A stretch of 64,000 nt of DNA from Corynebacterium sp. HMSC08A12 (GTDB taxonomy: Bacteria > Actinomycetota > Actinomycetes > Mycobacteriales > Mycobacteriaceae). The stretch spans positions 1 to 64,000 of the forward strand of contig NZ_KV789166.1 of NCBI RefSeq assembly GCF_001807485.1, written 5' to 3'. Of this stretch, positions 27,179-37,751 are shown one piece after another. The notes beneath the pieces are model-generated. The model searched no databases and had not been told where the DNA came from. It saw only the letters and a list, made by a program, of their open reading frames with translations. Made by a program: the position numbers and the translations under genes. Within the stretch, counting starts at the first letter, position 1. Every line of letters starts with the position of its first letter.

Positions 27179-27610
27179 GTGAGCACCCCAGCTACCAACA
27201 AACTTCCCAAGATCGGCCAGCGCAACACCCGCCAACGACGCGCTGTGGCGGAGCTATTGGAAGGCCTCACCACGTTCTGCAGTGCCCAGGACATCCACCA
27301 GAAGCTCGTAGCCCAAGGCCACAAGGTCGGCCTGACCACCGTGTACCGCACGCTGCAGCAGATGGCGGAAGCCGGCGCGATCGATACGCTCTACGACGAT
27401 TCCGGCGAGACCCTCTACCGCGCCTGCGCCACCGACGACCACCATCATCACCTGGTGTGCACCTCCTGCCGCCGGACCGTGGAGATCGACGGCGGCCCCG
27501 TCGAGGACTGGGCCGCGGAGACCGCCAAGAAGTTCGGCTACAAAAAGTCCGGCCACACCGCCGAGATCTTCGGCCTGTGCGGGGACTGCCAGAAGAAGTC
27601 CGCCAGCTAA
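27179..27610 (+). CDS. zur: Fur-family zinc uptake regulator
   Basis: A 143-residue Fur-family repressor starting with GTG, with an AAGGAG site upstream. The DNA-binding part has RQRRAVAELLEGL and GLTTVYRTLQQMAEAG. Metal-site features are DDHHHHLVCTSCRRTVEIDGGPVEDWAAE and CGDCQKK, giving two CxxC pairs for structural zinc. The Zur/FurB assignment follows from these and from similarity to actinobacterial FurB; PerR or Fur are less likely. In many actinobacteria an ArsR-type gene precedes zur, but here the upstream space holds the divergent 6C RNA. It converges stop-to-stop with the iron transporter gene with no gap. Confidence 0.88.
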   Translation: MSTPATNKLPKIGQRNTRQRRAVAELLEGLTTFCSAQDIHQKLVAQGHKVGLTTVYRTLQQMAEAGAIDTLYDDSGETLYRACATDDHHHHLVCTSCRRTVEIDGGPVEDWAAETAKKFGYKKSGHTAEIFGLCGDCQKKSAS

Positions 27611-28786
27611 CTAGACGTTAAACAGCGAGCCGAGCAGGTAGGTCGCCCCGGCAGCGCCGAAACCGATAAGCAATTGACGCAAAGCGCGTCGGCCCGGCTC
27701 CACGCCAGACAGCAAGCCCACCACAGAGCCGGTAAACATCAAGGCCAGGCCCACCATCACGCAGGCGACAATCGCCGCGGTGGAGCCCGACAGGCCGAAG
27801 ATATACGGCAGCACCGGGATCAAAGCGCCAACCGCGAAGCAGAAGAAACTGGAGACCGCAGCGGACAAGCCGGAGCCGCCATCCTCGTGTTTGGGAGCCG
27901 CGTGCTCCGCCATGCTCTCCCCGGCGCCCTGCGCGGACACAGTGCCAACCTTCTCTGCATCGAAGGCCTGCTCCCCTACCGGCTGGTTCGTCTCGATGAT
28001 CGAATCGAAAACGCGGCGGGCGCGGTCGGCGGCCTCCTGCTCGCTCATGCCACGGGCGCGGTACACCAGCGCCAGCTCGTTCTGGTTCACGTCCAGGTTC
28101 GGCAGCGAGCGGCTAGCGTTCGGATCCGGGGCATTCGCACCCAGCAGCTCCTTCTGCGAGGTCACGGACACATACTCGCCAGCAGCCATCGACAGCGCGC
28201 CAGCCAGCAGGCCAGCGATACCGGTGACCAGCACCAGGTGGGAAGATCCACCCGTGCCGACCATGCCCAGTACCAGCGCCAGGTTCGAAACCAGGCCATC
28301 ATTCGCGCCGAAGATAGCAGCGCGGAAATCGCCCGACATGCGGGCGCGCCCGCGCGCGGCCAGGCCACGGACAACCTCGGCGTGAATCGTCTCGTCCGCC
28401 GCAAGCTGGTCGTCGGCGTCCGCATCCGAAATGTACTCGTTGCGCTGCTCCGAGGATTGCATCAGAGCCAGCACGAACACCGATCCGAAGCGTCGCGCCA
28501 TCCACGCCTTCATGCGGGTATCCAGGCTGGCCTTGCGCGGCAGACCCACGTATTCACCGAGGCGGTTCTTCCAATAGGCCTCGTGGCGCGCCTCTGCTTC
28601 TGCAAGCCCCAGGAGGATGGCGCGCTCCTCGCCGGTCTTCTTACGCGCCAGCTCGCGGTAGACGGCACCCTCGGCACGCTCGTTGGCCAGGTACTGCTGC
28701 CAGCGGGCGATCTGGCGCTTCGTCGGCTGCGGCTGCTCGACCTGCTCGGCGGCATCCGCCCCGTTTGCACCGGTCACGTCGCTCAC
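27611..28786 (-). CDS. Ferritin-like/VIT1 fusion iron-manganese transporter (MbfA type)
   Basis: A 391-residue protein with an N-terminal ferritin-like (rubrerythrin-type) domain and a C-terminal VIT1/CCC1 membrane domain. The first part shows [22 protein letters not shown] and [11 protein letters not shown], supplying the Glu/His ligands of a diiron site. The second, from about residue 150, has [23 protein letters not shown] and several helices with a polar charged loop. This is the architecture of MbfA, which exports iron and helps in iron/peroxide stress. It overlaps the uppS end by four bases (ATGA) and abuts zur on the other strand. Metal specificity between Fe and Mn is open. Confidence 0.85.
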   Translation of the reverse strand: MSDVTGANGADAAEQVEQPQPTKRQIARWQQYLANERAEGAVYRELARKKTGEERAILLGLAEAEARHEAYWKNRLGEYVGLPRKASLDTRMKAWMARRFGSVFVLALMQSSEQRNEYISDADADDQLAADETIHAEVVRGLAARGRARMSGDFRAAIFGANDGLVSNLALVLGMVGTGGSSHLVLVTGIAGLLAGALSMAAGEYVSVTSQKELLGANAPDPNASRSLPNLDVNQNELALVYRARGMSEQEAADRARRVFDSIIETNQPVGEQAFDAEKVGTVSAQGAGESMAEHAAPKHEDGGSGLSAAVSSFFCFAVGALIPVLPYIFGLSGSTAAIVACVMVGLALMFTGSVVGLLSGVEPGRRALRQLLIGFGAAGATYLLGSLFNV

Positions 28787-29541
28787 TTCACACCTCCAAA
28801 GCGCCTATCGCGCTTCGCAAACTCCAGCACTGCCGCCCGCAGGTGGTTCGGCGTGTAATCCGGGAACAGCACATCCTGGTACACCATCTCCGCGTAGGTG
28901 GACTGCCACGGCAGGAAGTTCGAGGTTCGCATCTCGCCCGACGGCCGCAGGAACAGATCCACGTCCGGCATGTCCGGTTCGTCCAGGTAGCGGGCGAACG
29001 TCTTCTCGTTCACCTGCCGGGGCTTCAGCCGACCGGCCTTCACATCCTCGGCGATCCAGCGCGCCGCGTCCGCGATCTCCGCCCGGCCACCGTAATTCAC
29101 GCACATGCCCAAGGTCATGGTCGTGTTGTTCTTCGTCAGCTCCTCGGCCTGCTCCAGCTCCGCAATCACGGTGCGCCACAGACGCGGGCGGCGCCCCACC
29201 CAGCGGATCCGCACCCCCAGGCTGTTCAGGTAGTCGCGCTGGCGGCGCAGCACGTCGCGGTTGAAGCCCATCAGAAAACGCACCTCGTCGGCTGACCGGC
29301 GCCAGTTCTCGGTGGAGAACGCATAGGCCGAAAGGTAATCCACGCCCAGCTCGATGCACTCCTCCACCAAGGACATCAGCACAGCCTCGCCCCGGCGGTG
29401 CCCCTCGGTGCGGACCATGCCGCGCTCCTCAGCCCAGCGCCCGTTGCCGTCCATCACTAGCGCGATGTGCTTCGGACGGAGCTCCGGCGGAATCTCGGAA
29501 CGGTCCACGTGCGGATATTCAGTGCTACTCACCCGTACCAT
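28783..29541 (-). CDS. uppS: Isoprenyl transferase (undecaprenyl/decaprenyl diphosphate synthase)
   Basis: A 252-residue cis-prenyltransferase. It has [17 protein letters not shown] (the catalytic Asp and first substrate loop), [21 protein letters not shown], and the C-terminal [27 protein letters not shown]. It elongates isoprenyl diphosphate for the carrier lipid used in peptidoglycan and arabinogalactan assembly. It lies 24 bases downstream of recO and overlaps the start of the transporter gene. An in-frame GTG three codons later is an alternative start. Confidence 0.95.
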   Translation of the reverse strand: MVRVSSTEYPHVDRSEIPPELRPKHIALVMDGNGRWAEERGMVRTEGHRRGEAVLMSLVEECIELGVDYLSAYAFSTENWRRSADEVRFLMGFNRDVLRRQRDYLNSLGVRIRWVGRRPRLWRTVIAELEQAEELTKNNTTMTLGMCVNYGGRAEIADAARWIAEDVKAGRLKPRQVNEKTFARYLDEPDMPDVDLFLRPSGEMRTSNFLPWQSTYAEMVYQDVLFPDYTPNHLRAAVLEFAKRDRRFGGVK

Positions 29542-29565
29542 ATTGCCACACCCGCACCACTGCCC

Positions 29566-30315
29566 CTATAGCGCCGCGTAAGCCGGGCAGCCTACCTCGA
29601 GCTGCTGTCGCACGTGTGCCAGTAGCAGGCGGTGCGATTGTGCCGCGATGTCTTGCCCCTGCTGGTCGCGGAGTACTTGGGCTGCTTGTTCGTGACGCCC
29701 CTTCTTCAGCAGCCACAGGGCGTGTACCGCCGCCGACGGCGGCGTGAACGCGCCCGGAGGCCTGCACGTCACGCACACCGCACCACCGGCCCCCGGGTGG
29801 AACGCCCGGTGGGGGCCGCGCTTGCCGCACTGCGCGCAGTCGACCAGGCTGGGCTCCCAGCCGGCGACTTCCAGGCCATGCAGCACGAACTCGTCGGCCA
29901 CGCTGACCGGAGGGAGGGCTGAGGTGGTTAGTTGCTGGAGCGCGGCGTCCAAAAGAAAAAAGATCGAGTGCGCCGACGAAGGCTCGGCGGCAAAGACCTG
30001 GGCCATCTCCAGCATCGCCGCGCCAGCGTAGAAGCGATCGACATCCGCGACGATCGGCGAGGCGTAGGTGGCGACGGTGGCGGCGTCGGTGACGTTGGCC
30101 AGTGAACGGCCAGGATAAATCTGCACGTCAACGCGGGAAAAACGGTCCAGACGGGCACCGAAACGGGAGCGGGTTTTGCGGATGCCCTTGGCTACGGCAC
30201 GGATCAGGCCATTATCCTTGGTGAGCAGGACGAGGATCAGGTCGGCCTCGCCCAGTTTGTAGGTGCGAAGCACAAAGGCCTCGTCCCGGAAGCTGGGACG
30301 AGACCTTCTACTCAT
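29566..30315 (-). CDS. recO: DNA repair protein RecO
   Basis: A 249-residue recombination mediator that helps load RecA with RecR. It starts MSRRSRPSFRDEAFVLRTYKLGEADLILVLLTKDNGLIRAVAKGIRK, an OB-fold N-terminus typical of RecO. The zinc site is CAQCGKRGPHRAF and CVTCRPPG. I chose ATG 30315, where family homology begins, over a longer upstream frame. It is followed by uppS after 24 bases, the common actinobacterial order era...recO-uppS. Confidence 0.93.
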   Translation of the reverse strand: MSRRSRPSFRDEAFVLRTYKLGEADLILVLLTKDNGLIRAVAKGIRKTRSRFGARLDRFSRVDVQIYPGRSLANVTDAATVATYASPIVADVDRFYAGAAMLEMAQVFAAEPSSAHSIFFLLDAALQQLTTSALPPVSVADEFVLHGLEVAGWEPSLVDCAQCGKRGPHRAFHPGAGGAVCVTCRPPGAFTPPSAAVHALWLLKKGRHEQAAQVLRDQQGQDIAAQSHRLLLAHVRQQLEVGCPAYAAL

Positions 30316-30362
30316 AGGCAGCCAGTATAGCGCTTGCTGCAAAGTGATCGGGCTTAGACAAG

Positions 30363-30746
30363 CTAGGCGGACATACCCCGCTGCTTGATGCGAGCCCACG
30401 CGGCGGAAGTACTGGTCAGCGCCGCGAAGACCTCCAGGACAATACGGACGACCGCCAGGTTAACGATCGACTGGAAGATCGAAACCACGGAGGAAATCAG
30501 CTTGCCTCCAACGGAATCCCCGCCGCTCAAATCCACCTTCGCATAGGCCTGGCCTTGATCGGAGTAGGACCCATAGGCAGAGAACTCGAGGAAGGAACTA
30601 TTGGTCCAGGTTCCGATCAAAGAGAACAGCAGGTACAGACCGATCACGATCGTGGCGAGGATGTAAAGCACTCGCAGGAAAGAACGGGTCGTGTACTTCT
30701 CAAAGTTAACGTCGAAGAGCCCGGAAAGAAAAGATTCGTTTCCCAT
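30363..30746 (-). CDS. DUF4282-domain membrane protein (short paralogue)
   Basis: A 127-residue protein with two hydrophobic stretches, one near residues 25-45 (VLYILATIVIGLYLLFSLIG) and one near 85-110 with VNLAVVRIVLEVF. FLSGLFDVNFEKYTTRSFLRVLYIL matches the DUF4282 start. It lies three bases downstream of a longer paralogue, so both should be co-translated. No function is known for the family. Confidence 0.75.
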   Translation of the reverse strand: MGNESFLSGLFDVNFEKYTTRSFLRVLYILATIVIGLYLLFSLIGTWTNSSFLEFSAYGSYSDQGQAYAKVDLSGGDSVGGKLISSVVSIFQSIVNLAVVRIVLEVFAALTSTSAAWARIKQRGMSA

Positions 30747-30749
30747 CGG

Positions 30750-31496
30750 CTAGCTCCCGTTGGTCGAGTTACGCGCCTGTCGCTCGTCGATGGACTGCAC
30801 CGACTGCGCGGTGCGGATGATGGACACAGCGACCTCCAGACCAACGCGGTAGACCGCCAGCCACGCCGCGGCACCGAGGAGCACCAGCGGGATGCCGATG
30901 AGCGCCAGGATGATTGCGGAAGCGTCCTGCGCCATCGCCGCAAGCAGGCCGATGATCGCCAGCAGTACGACGAGGCCGACGACGATCATCAGCAGGATGT
31001 ACAGCACCTTCACCACCGACGGGGTGACGTAGCGGTTAAAGCTGAAGTCGAACAGGGCAGCGAAGAAACCGTCGTTGTCGGTGCCCGTCGTGTTCGCCAT
31101 CTGCTGGTTCGGGTAAGCCTGGAAACCGGCCGCACCCTGCGGCTGGTTCTGCTGGCCCCAAGGCTCCTGCTGGCCGAACTGGTTCTGGTCGAACTGGTTC
31201 GTGTCGTACTGACCCGGCTGGCCGTAGGAGCTCGGCTGGGAGTACTGGTCCTGCTGGCCGAACTGATCCTGGCCGTAGGAACCGTACTGACCCTGCTGGT
31301 CCTGGCCGTACTGACCCTGCTGGTCCTGGCCGTACTGGCCGAAGCCCTGGGAGTAGTCCTGCGTCTGGTCCTGTCCGGAACCGTTGTTCAGGCCGCCGTT
31401 ATCGCCAGCGCCGTAGCCAGCGCCATTGTCGCCAGCACCGTCTGCCGAGTGCTTGCCGGAATCATCGGAACCGTAGGGGTTAGACGGAGTTGTCAC
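30750..31496 (-). CDS. DUF4282-domain membrane protein with Gln/Gly/Tyr-rich N-terminus
   Basis: A 248-residue protein. The first 130 residues are low-complexity, rich in Gln, Gly, Tyr and Asp, with imperfect repeats of GQYGQDQQ. The remainder is a DUF4282 domain (FFAALFDFSFNRYVTPSVVKVLYILL) with two to three membrane helices. The N-terminal part should be disordered and perhaps sticky, as in other QG-rich proteins. The paralogue follows three bases later. Function unknown. Confidence 0.75.
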   Translation of the reverse strand: MTTPSNPYGSDDSGKHSADGAGDNGAGYGAGDNGGLNNGSGQDQTQDYSQGFGQYGQDQQGQYGQDQQGQYGSYGQDQFGQQDQYSQPSSYGQPGQYDTNQFDQNQFGQQEPWGQQNQPQGAAGFQAYPNQQMANTTGTDNDGFFAALFDFSFNRYVTPSVVKVLYILLMIVVGLVVLLAIIGLLAAMAQDASAIILALIGIPLVLLGAAAWLAVYRVGLEVAVSIIRTAQSVQSIDERQARNSTNGS

Positions 31497-31666
31497 TAGT
31501 AGCCCTTCCTAGCGGCGCAATCCATGCGCCTGGTTAGGGGCGCGCCATGCGCCACGAAATTTCAAGATCAAGGTCTAGACCAAACTATCGCACTTCGCTT
31601 CCGCGCACCGGCTCAGAACTAAAAAAATGGTCAAACCCAGTTCAGCCCCAGGTCAAGACCAAGCCG

Positions 31667-32677
31667 CTAGAACCCCATCCGTCCCAGCTGCTTCGGGTCC
31701 GACTGCCAGTTCTTCGCCACCTTAATGTGCACGTCCAGATAGATGTTCTGGTCCAGCATCTTCACGATCTCCAGCCGCGAGCGGTGGACGATGCGCGACA
31801 GGCGCCGACCGTCCTTGCCCCGCAGGATCGCCTTCTGGCCTTCGCGCTCCACGTAGATCACCGCGTGCACGTCCAACACGCCCTCGCGCTGCGGGTTCGG
31901 CACAACCTCCTCGATCTGCACGGCCACGGAGTGCGGCAGCTCGTCGTGCAGTCCTTCCAGCGCGGCTTCGCGGATCAGCTCGGCCATGCGGGTATCGCGG
32001 TCGTCGTCGGTCACGTGGTCGTCCGGGTAGAACTTCGGCCCCTCCGGAAGCTGGTCGCGTAGCACGTCCAGCAGCACGTCCAGCTGCACTTGCTTGGTGG
32101 AGGAAACCGGCACCACGTCCGCCCCATCCAGCAGTTCGTGTAGCGCCAGCAGTTGCGCGCCGACCTGGTCCTTGGAGACCTTGTCCAGCTTCGTCACCAC
32201 ACCGATCAGCGGAGTCTTCGGGGCGACGGAACGCACGGCGTCCACAATCCAGCGATCCCCCGGGCCGATCTTCTCGTCCGCGGGCACGCACATGGCGATG
32301 ACGTCCACATCCGAGTACGTTTCCTTCACCACCTCGTTTAGCCGCTCGCCGAGCAGCGTGCGGGGCCGGTGCAGTCCGGGAGTGTCCACCAGGATGATCT
32401 GCGCGTCCTCGCGGTGCACGATGCCGCGGATGGGGTGGCGCGTGGTTTCCGGCTGGTCGGCGGTGATGGCGATCTTCTCCCCCACCAGCGCGTTCGTCAG
32501 GGTGGACTTGCCGGTGTTGGGGCGGCCGACGAAGCTGACGAACCCGGAGCGGAAGCCCTCCGGAGCGCGGTATTCCTCCGGCACTTCCATCTCTTCGGGC
32601 GCCACGCCCGCCCCTTCGGGCATTCCCGCGCCCGGGTCGAAGGGGTCTTCGGGGATATAAGGATCGTTCATGGTCAT
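31667..32677 (-). CDS. era: GTPase Era
   Basis: A protein of about 336 residues: a GTPase with a C-terminal KH domain that acts in 16S rRNA maturation and 30S assembly. Motifs are G1 GRPNTGKST, G3 DTPG, G4 TKLDK, and a KH region with VIYVEREGQKAILRGKDG. It has an acidic N-terminal extension of about 40 residues. AAGGGA sits six bases before the ATG at 32677, which supports that start. It is ten bases downstream of the CBS-domain protein gene, in the ybeY-corC-era block. Confidence 0.95.
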   Translation of the reverse strand: MTMNDPYIPEDPFDPGAGMPEGAGVAPEEMEVPEEYRAPEGFRSGFVSFVGRPNTGKSTLTNALVGEKIAITADQPETTRHPIRGIVHREDAQIILVDTPGLHRPRTLLGERLNEVVKETYSDVDVIAMCVPADEKIGPGDRWIVDAVRSVAPKTPLIGVVTKLDKVSKDQVGAQLLALHELLDGADVVPVSSTKQVQLDVLLDVLRDQLPEGPKFYPDDHVTDDDRDTRMAELIREAALEGLHDELPHSVAVQIEEVVPNPQREGVLDVHAVIYVEREGQKAILRGKDGRRLSRIVHRSRLEIVKMLDQNIYLDVHIKVAKNWQSDPKQLGRMGF

Positions 32678-32687
32678 CAAGTATCCC

Positions 32688-34055
32688 TTATTGCTGTTCT
32701 TTATCGCCAGCGGCTTTATCTTGTTCCGCCGCCTCACCATCGCGGCTGGCATCACCAGTGCCTTCAGGCTGCTGCTCGCGGGTCACCACGGCGGTACGGA
32801 TCTTCACGCGCCCACGGCGGTCGCGCCCGCCCTCGTAACGGACATGCAGACCGGCGGTGGAAATCTCCGCCCCCGGGATCGGCACCCTGCCCAGCTCGAA
32901 GGCTCCAAGGCCGTAGACGGTATCCACTTCCTCGTGCTGCGCCTCGCTGAACTCTACGTCCTCGAAAAGCTCCTCGAGTTCCTCCAGCGACAGGCGCGCC
33001 TGCACCCGGTAGCTGCCGTCCTCCAGCGGCTCGATCGGCGCTTGCTCCGACGTATCGTATTCGTCGGTGATCTCGCCGACGATCTCCTCCAGGATGTCCT
33101 CAATAGAGATCAACCCCGCCACGGCACCGTATTCGTCGATGAGCATGGCGATGTGGATCTGGTCGCGCTGCATGTCCTCCAGCAGGTCGTCCAGCTTCTT
33201 CGAGTCCGGCACGAACACGGCAGGCCGCATGCAGTCGCGCACGCGGATGGAGCTGCCGCCGTCGGTCATGTGATAGGTCTCTGCGATGAGGTCTTTGAGG
33301 TAAATGACGCCCACAATGTCGTCCACGTCATCGCCCACCACGGGCAGGCGGGAAAGACCGGTGCGCACACACAGGCTGGTGGCCTGGCCGGCGGTCTTGT
33401 CGGCCTCAATCCACACCATCTCTGGCCGCGGCACCATCACGGAGCGCGCCGAGGTGTTGGCAAGGTCGAATACGGATTGGATCATCCGGCGCTCGTCCAT
33501 CTCCACCACGCCGCGTTCGGAGGCGATGTCCACCATCTCGCGCAGCTCGATTTCGGAGGCAAAGGGGCCGTTGCGGAAACCCCGGCCGGGGGTCAGCACG
33601 TTACCCGCGCCGACCAGCAGCTTGGCGATGGGGCCCAGTAGCTTGGATAGGCCCAGCAGGATCGGGGCGGTCGCCAGGCTAATGGTGTACGGGTTCTGCC
33701 GGCCGAGCGTGCGGGAGAGCACGCCGATCAGGATGAACGTCAGCAGCGTGACGATCACGATGGCGGTGGCGAAAGCCCAGCCGCGCGAGCCCATCAGCTC
33801 CACACACGCGGCGGCGGCCAGCACCGCGCCGGAGACCTCGCAGATGGTGCGGAGCAGCACCAACAGGTTAATGTGGCCAGCCCGCCCCTCGAGCACCCGC
33901 TCCAGCCGGGCCGCGCCCGGGCGATCCTCCTTTACCAGGTTCTCCACCCGCGCCGCGGAGAGCGAGGACACTGCCGTTTCCACCAGCGACAGCACACCTC
34001 CGAGGAAGAGTGCAAGGATCGCGAACGGGATGGATAAGGGGATGTCGATCGTCAT
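32688..34055 (-). CDS. CNNM/CorC-HlyC family CBS-domain membrane protein
   Basis: A 455-residue protein with an N-terminal DUF21/CNNM membrane domain (four helices, about 1-150), two CBS domains (about 190-320; MVPRPEMVWIEADKTAGQA, LIDEYGAVAGLISIEDILEEIVGEI) and a CorC-HlyC transporter-associated domain (VDTVYGLGAFELGRVP). Such proteins are linked to magnesium or cobalt handling, though often annotated as hemolysins. The C-terminus is a charged tail. It sits between ybeY and era in the usual order. Confidence 0.88.
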   Translation of the reverse strand: MTIDIPLSIPFAILALFLGGVLSLVETAVSSLSAARVENLVKEDRPGAARLERVLEGRAGHINLLVLLRTICEVSGAVLAAAACVELMGSRGWAFATAIVIVTLLTFILIGVLSRTLGRQNPYTISLATAPILLGLSKLLGPIAKLLVGAGNVLTPGRGFRNGPFASEIELREMVDIASERGVVEMDERRMIQSVFDLANTSARSVMVPRPEMVWIEADKTAGQATSLCVRTGLSRLPVVGDDVDDIVGVIYLKDLIAETYHMTDGGSSIRVRDCMRPAVFVPDSKKLDDLLEDMQRDQIHIAMLIDEYGAVAGLISIEDILEEIVGEITDEYDTSEQAPIEPLEDGSYRVQARLSLEELEELFEDVEFSEAQHEEVDTVYGLGAFELGRVPIPGAEISTAGLHVRYEGGRDRRGRVKIRTAVVTREQQPEGTGDASRDGEAAEQDKAAGDKEQQ

Positions 34056-34094
34056 CTTTCGAAGCTTCTAGGTCTTCCTGGGTTTGGGTGGGTT

Positions 34095-34643
34095 CTAGTC
34101 CTGGGTATCGTCGCGGTCCGCGGCGCTGGGGAAGGCCCCGGCGCCGGTTGGCTTCGGGGCGAAGATCACGCCGCGCTCCTCCTGGGAGTCGTACCAGTTC
34201 GCCAGGATCTCATTCTGCAGGGCGAACATCTTCTGCTCGTCCTCCGGGGTGACGTGGTCGAAGCCCAGCAGGTGCAGCACCCCGTGGACGGTCAGTAGGT
34301 CGAGCTCGTGAGCCAGGGAGTGGCCCGCACGGGTCGCCTGCCCTTCGGCAAAGTCGGGGCACAGCATGATGTCACCCAGCATCGCCGGGGAGGGCTCCGC
34401 CGCATCCTTGCGGCCCCAACCTGGCGTCAATTCGTCCATAGGAAAGCTCATCACATCGGTAGGGCCGGGCAGATCCATCCACCTAACGTGCAGGTCCTCG
34501 ATGGTTTCCAGGTCCACAATGTGGATAGATAGTTCGGCGGCCGGGTGGACGTCGAGGGTCCACAGGGCGTAGCGGGCGACGTCGATCAGCTCTTCCTCGT
34601 TGACCTCGCCGCGGCCGGATTCGTTAAAAACTTCGATGCTCAT
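34095..34643 (-). CDS. ybeY: Endoribonuclease YbeY
   Basis: A 182-residue protein of the UPF0054 family. The metal-binding motif [11 protein letters not shown] is present, following ELDLLTV. It acts in 16S rRNA 3'-end maturation and ribosome quality control. An AAGGCGAG-like site precedes the ATG. It lies between phoH and the CorC-type gene, a conserved bacterial cluster. Confidence 0.93.
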   Translation of the reverse strand: MSIEVFNESGRGEVNEEELIDVARYALWTLDVHPAAELSIHIVDLETIEDLHVRWMDLPGPTDVMSFPMDELTPGWGRKDAAEPSPAMLGDIMLCPDFAEGQATRAGHSLAHELDLLTVHGVLHLLGFDHVTPEDEQKMFALQNEILANWYDSQEERGVIFAPKPTGAGAFPSAADRDDTQD

Positions 34644-34699
34644 TGGGTGCTCGCCTTTTGGTAGTTCGTGCTTGCCGCTAGATTTCCGCTAGATTTCCG

Positions 34700-35695
<996 letters not shown>

Positions 35696-35706
35696 GTGTA
35701 TCGATC

Positions 35707-36522
35707 CTACCGCCAACGGTCCGTGACAGCGCCGATGGCTCCCAGCGCCACGGCTGCAGCGGTGGCGGTGCGCAGAACTTCCGGCCCCAGGCGGACCGGG
35801 GTGGCTCCCAGCTGCTCGAATTCGGCGAGTTCCTCCGGGCTGATGCCGCCCTCGGGGCCGACGACAAGGGCGATCTCGGTGGCGCCCGCGTCACTGGCCG
35901 CGTCACTGGCCGCGTCACTGGCTGCGGCGCTGGCACTGCCTACTGCCGCAGTGACGACCGCGGGCAGCGGCTCGGTGGCCTCCTCGTGCAAAACCAGCAC
36001 ATGCACGGCGCTTGCGTCGTTACCGGTGCCGGCCTCCCCCAGCCCCAGCACCCGCGCCAGCTCCTGTGGGCTGCGCACCAGCTGGGTAACCTCCGGGATC
36101 TGCAGGCGGCGGGACTGCTTGGCGGCCGCGCGGGCGGCGTTCTCCCACTTCGCGTGCGCCTTGGCCTCCTTGCCGTCCCACTTGGCGATAGCCCTGCGGG
36201 CGGCCCACGGCACAATCCGATCCGCGCCCGCCTGCACCGCCAGATCCACGGCCAGCTCCGCCCTATCGGACTTTGGGATCGCCTGCACCACCGTCACCCG
36301 AGGGTTCGGGGTGGGTAGCTCGAGAATGTCGGCGACCTCCACGGTGGCGTCACCAAGAAAAGAACCTTGCACCGCGCGTGTGGCGCCATCGGTGATGACC
36401 AACCCCTCACCCACCTCAAGACGCTTGACGGAGGCATGCTTGGCCTCCGCGCCGGTCAGGCGGAAACGATCCCCGACCGCAACCGGCTCGGGGATGGGGT
36501 GGATGAACACCGGATCCGTCAT
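35707..36522 (-). CDS. rsmE: 16S rRNA (uracil-1498-N3)-methyltransferase RsmE
   Basis: A 271-residue SPOUT methyltransferase acting on U1498 of 16S rRNA. Recognisable parts are FRLTGAEAKHASVKRL (PUA-like N-terminus), AIPKSDRAELAVDLAVQAGADRIVPW, and the knot VVGPEGGISPEELAEF with LGPEVLRTATAA. Just before the knot is an insert SASAAASDAASDAASDAG, made of a 12-base repeat repeated in tandem, which family members lack. It starts three bases from the dnaJ stop. Confidence 0.94.
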   Translation of the reverse strand: MTDPVFIHPIPEPVAVGDRFRLTGAEAKHASVKRLEVGEGLVITDGATRAVQGSFLGDATVEVADILELPTPNPRVTVVQAIPKSDRAELAVDLAVQAGADRIVPWAARRAIAKWDGKEAKAHAKWENAARAAAKQSRRLQIPEVTQLVRSPQELARVLGLGEAGTGNDASAVHVLVLHEEATEPLPAVVTAAVGSASAAASDAASDAASDAGATEIALVVGPEGGISPEELAEFEQLGATPVRLGPEVLRTATAAAVALGAIGAVTDRWR

Positions 36523-36525
36523 GGG

Positions 36526-37671
36526 TTAGCGGCCAAACTTCGAGCGCAGGCGGGAGAAGAAGCCGCTGTGGGACTCGTCCTTCGAGGCCACGCCAGCGTT
36601 CTGGGAGCTGGCCTCTCGCAGCTTCTCCAGCAGGTCGCGCTGCTTGTGGTTGAGGTCGGTGGGGATCATGACCTCCACGTGGGCGATCAGGGAACCGTGG
36701 CCCTCGCGGCGCAGGTGCGGCATGCCCTTTTCGGACAGGCGAATGGTGGCATCCGGCTGGGTGCCCGGCGCGATGTCCACGGTGGCGATGGAATCGTCCA
36801 GCAGCTTGACCTCCACGGAGGTACCCAGGGCCGCGTCTACCGCCGGCACCTGCAGGTTCACGTGCAGGTCGTCGGACTCGCGGATGAAGTACGGGTGCTC
36901 GGTGGTGTGCACCTCCACGTACAGGTCGCCAGCCGGGCCGCCGCCCGGGCCGACCTCGCCCTTGCCGCTCATGCGCAGGCGCATGCCGTCGGAAATGCCG
37001 GCGGGAATGGAAACCTTGAGGGTCTGGCGGTCGCGCACGCGCCCGTCGCCCGCGCAGTTCTCACACGGGTCCTCGATAACCTCGCCGGTGCCCGCACAGC
37101 GGTGGCAGGCGCGGCGCACCTGCACGCGGCCCAGCATGGAATTCTGCAACTCCATGACTTCGCCCGCGCCCTGACAGGTCGGGCAGGTCACCGGCGCGGC
37201 CTTGGAGGCCGAGCCCGAGCCGTCGCACACGTCGCACAGCACGGCGGTTTCCACGGTGATCTCGCGGTCGATGCCCGCGTAGACCTCCTCCAGCGTGGCC
37301 TCCAGGTGCACCAGCGCATCGTTGCCGCGGCGCACGCGGGACTCGCGCGGGCCGCGTGCCCCGCCGCCACCGCCGAAGAATGCGTCGAAGATGTCGCCCA
37401 GGCCGCCGCCGGAGAAGCCTCCGAATCCACCGGCTCCCGGCTGGCCGAAGCCCTGCTCCTCCGGGTCGCCACCAGCGTCCACGATCTGGCGCTTCTGCGG
37501 GTCCGTCAGCACCTCCTGGGCCAGGGAGGCTTCGCGGAACTTCTCCGCAGCCTCCTCGGAAGGGTTGACGTCCGGGTGGTACTTGCGCGCCAGGCGGCGG
37601 TACGCCTTCTTAATTTCGGCGTCCGTAGCGTCGCGATCCACACCGAGGATTCCGTAATAGTCTCGAGCCAC
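36526..37671 (-). CDS. dnaJ: Chaperone DnaJ (DnaJ2 type)
   Basis: A 381-residue type I Hsp40. It has a J domain with HPD ([11 protein letters not shown]), a Gly/Phe-rich linker ([20 protein letters not shown]), and a zinc domain with four CxxCxGxG-type repeats ([32 protein letters not shown]). The C-terminal substrate-binding region follows. It lies 80 bases downstream of hrcA. This is the hrcA-linked DnaJ2 found in actinobacteria, separate from the dnaK-linked copy. No CIRCE element was seen. Confidence 0.95.
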   Translation of the reverse strand: MARDYYGILGVDRDATDAEIKKAYRRLARKYHPDVNPSEEAAEKFREASLAQEVLTDPQKRQIVDAGGDPEEQGFGQPGAGGFGGFSGGGLGDIFDAFFGGGGGARGPRESRVRRGNDALVHLEATLEEVYAGIDREITVETAVLCDVCDGSGSASKAAPVTCPTCQGAGEVMELQNSMLGRVQVRRACHRCAGTGEVIEDPCENCAGDGRVRDRQTLKVSIPAGISDGMRLRMSGKGEVGPGGGPAGDLYVEVHTTEHPYFIRESDDLHVNLQVPAVDAALGTSVEVKLLDDSIATVDIAPGTQPDATIRLSEKGMPHLRREGHGSLIAHVEVMIPTDLNHKQRDLLEKLREASSQNAGVASKDESHSGFFSRLRSKFGR

Positions 37672-37751
37672 GTTCAGCGGGTCCTTTTCACGTCTATCTT
37701 GAAGCTGCTTGCAGTCTTTAGTCCTAAACCAACTGCACTATCCTACTATTC

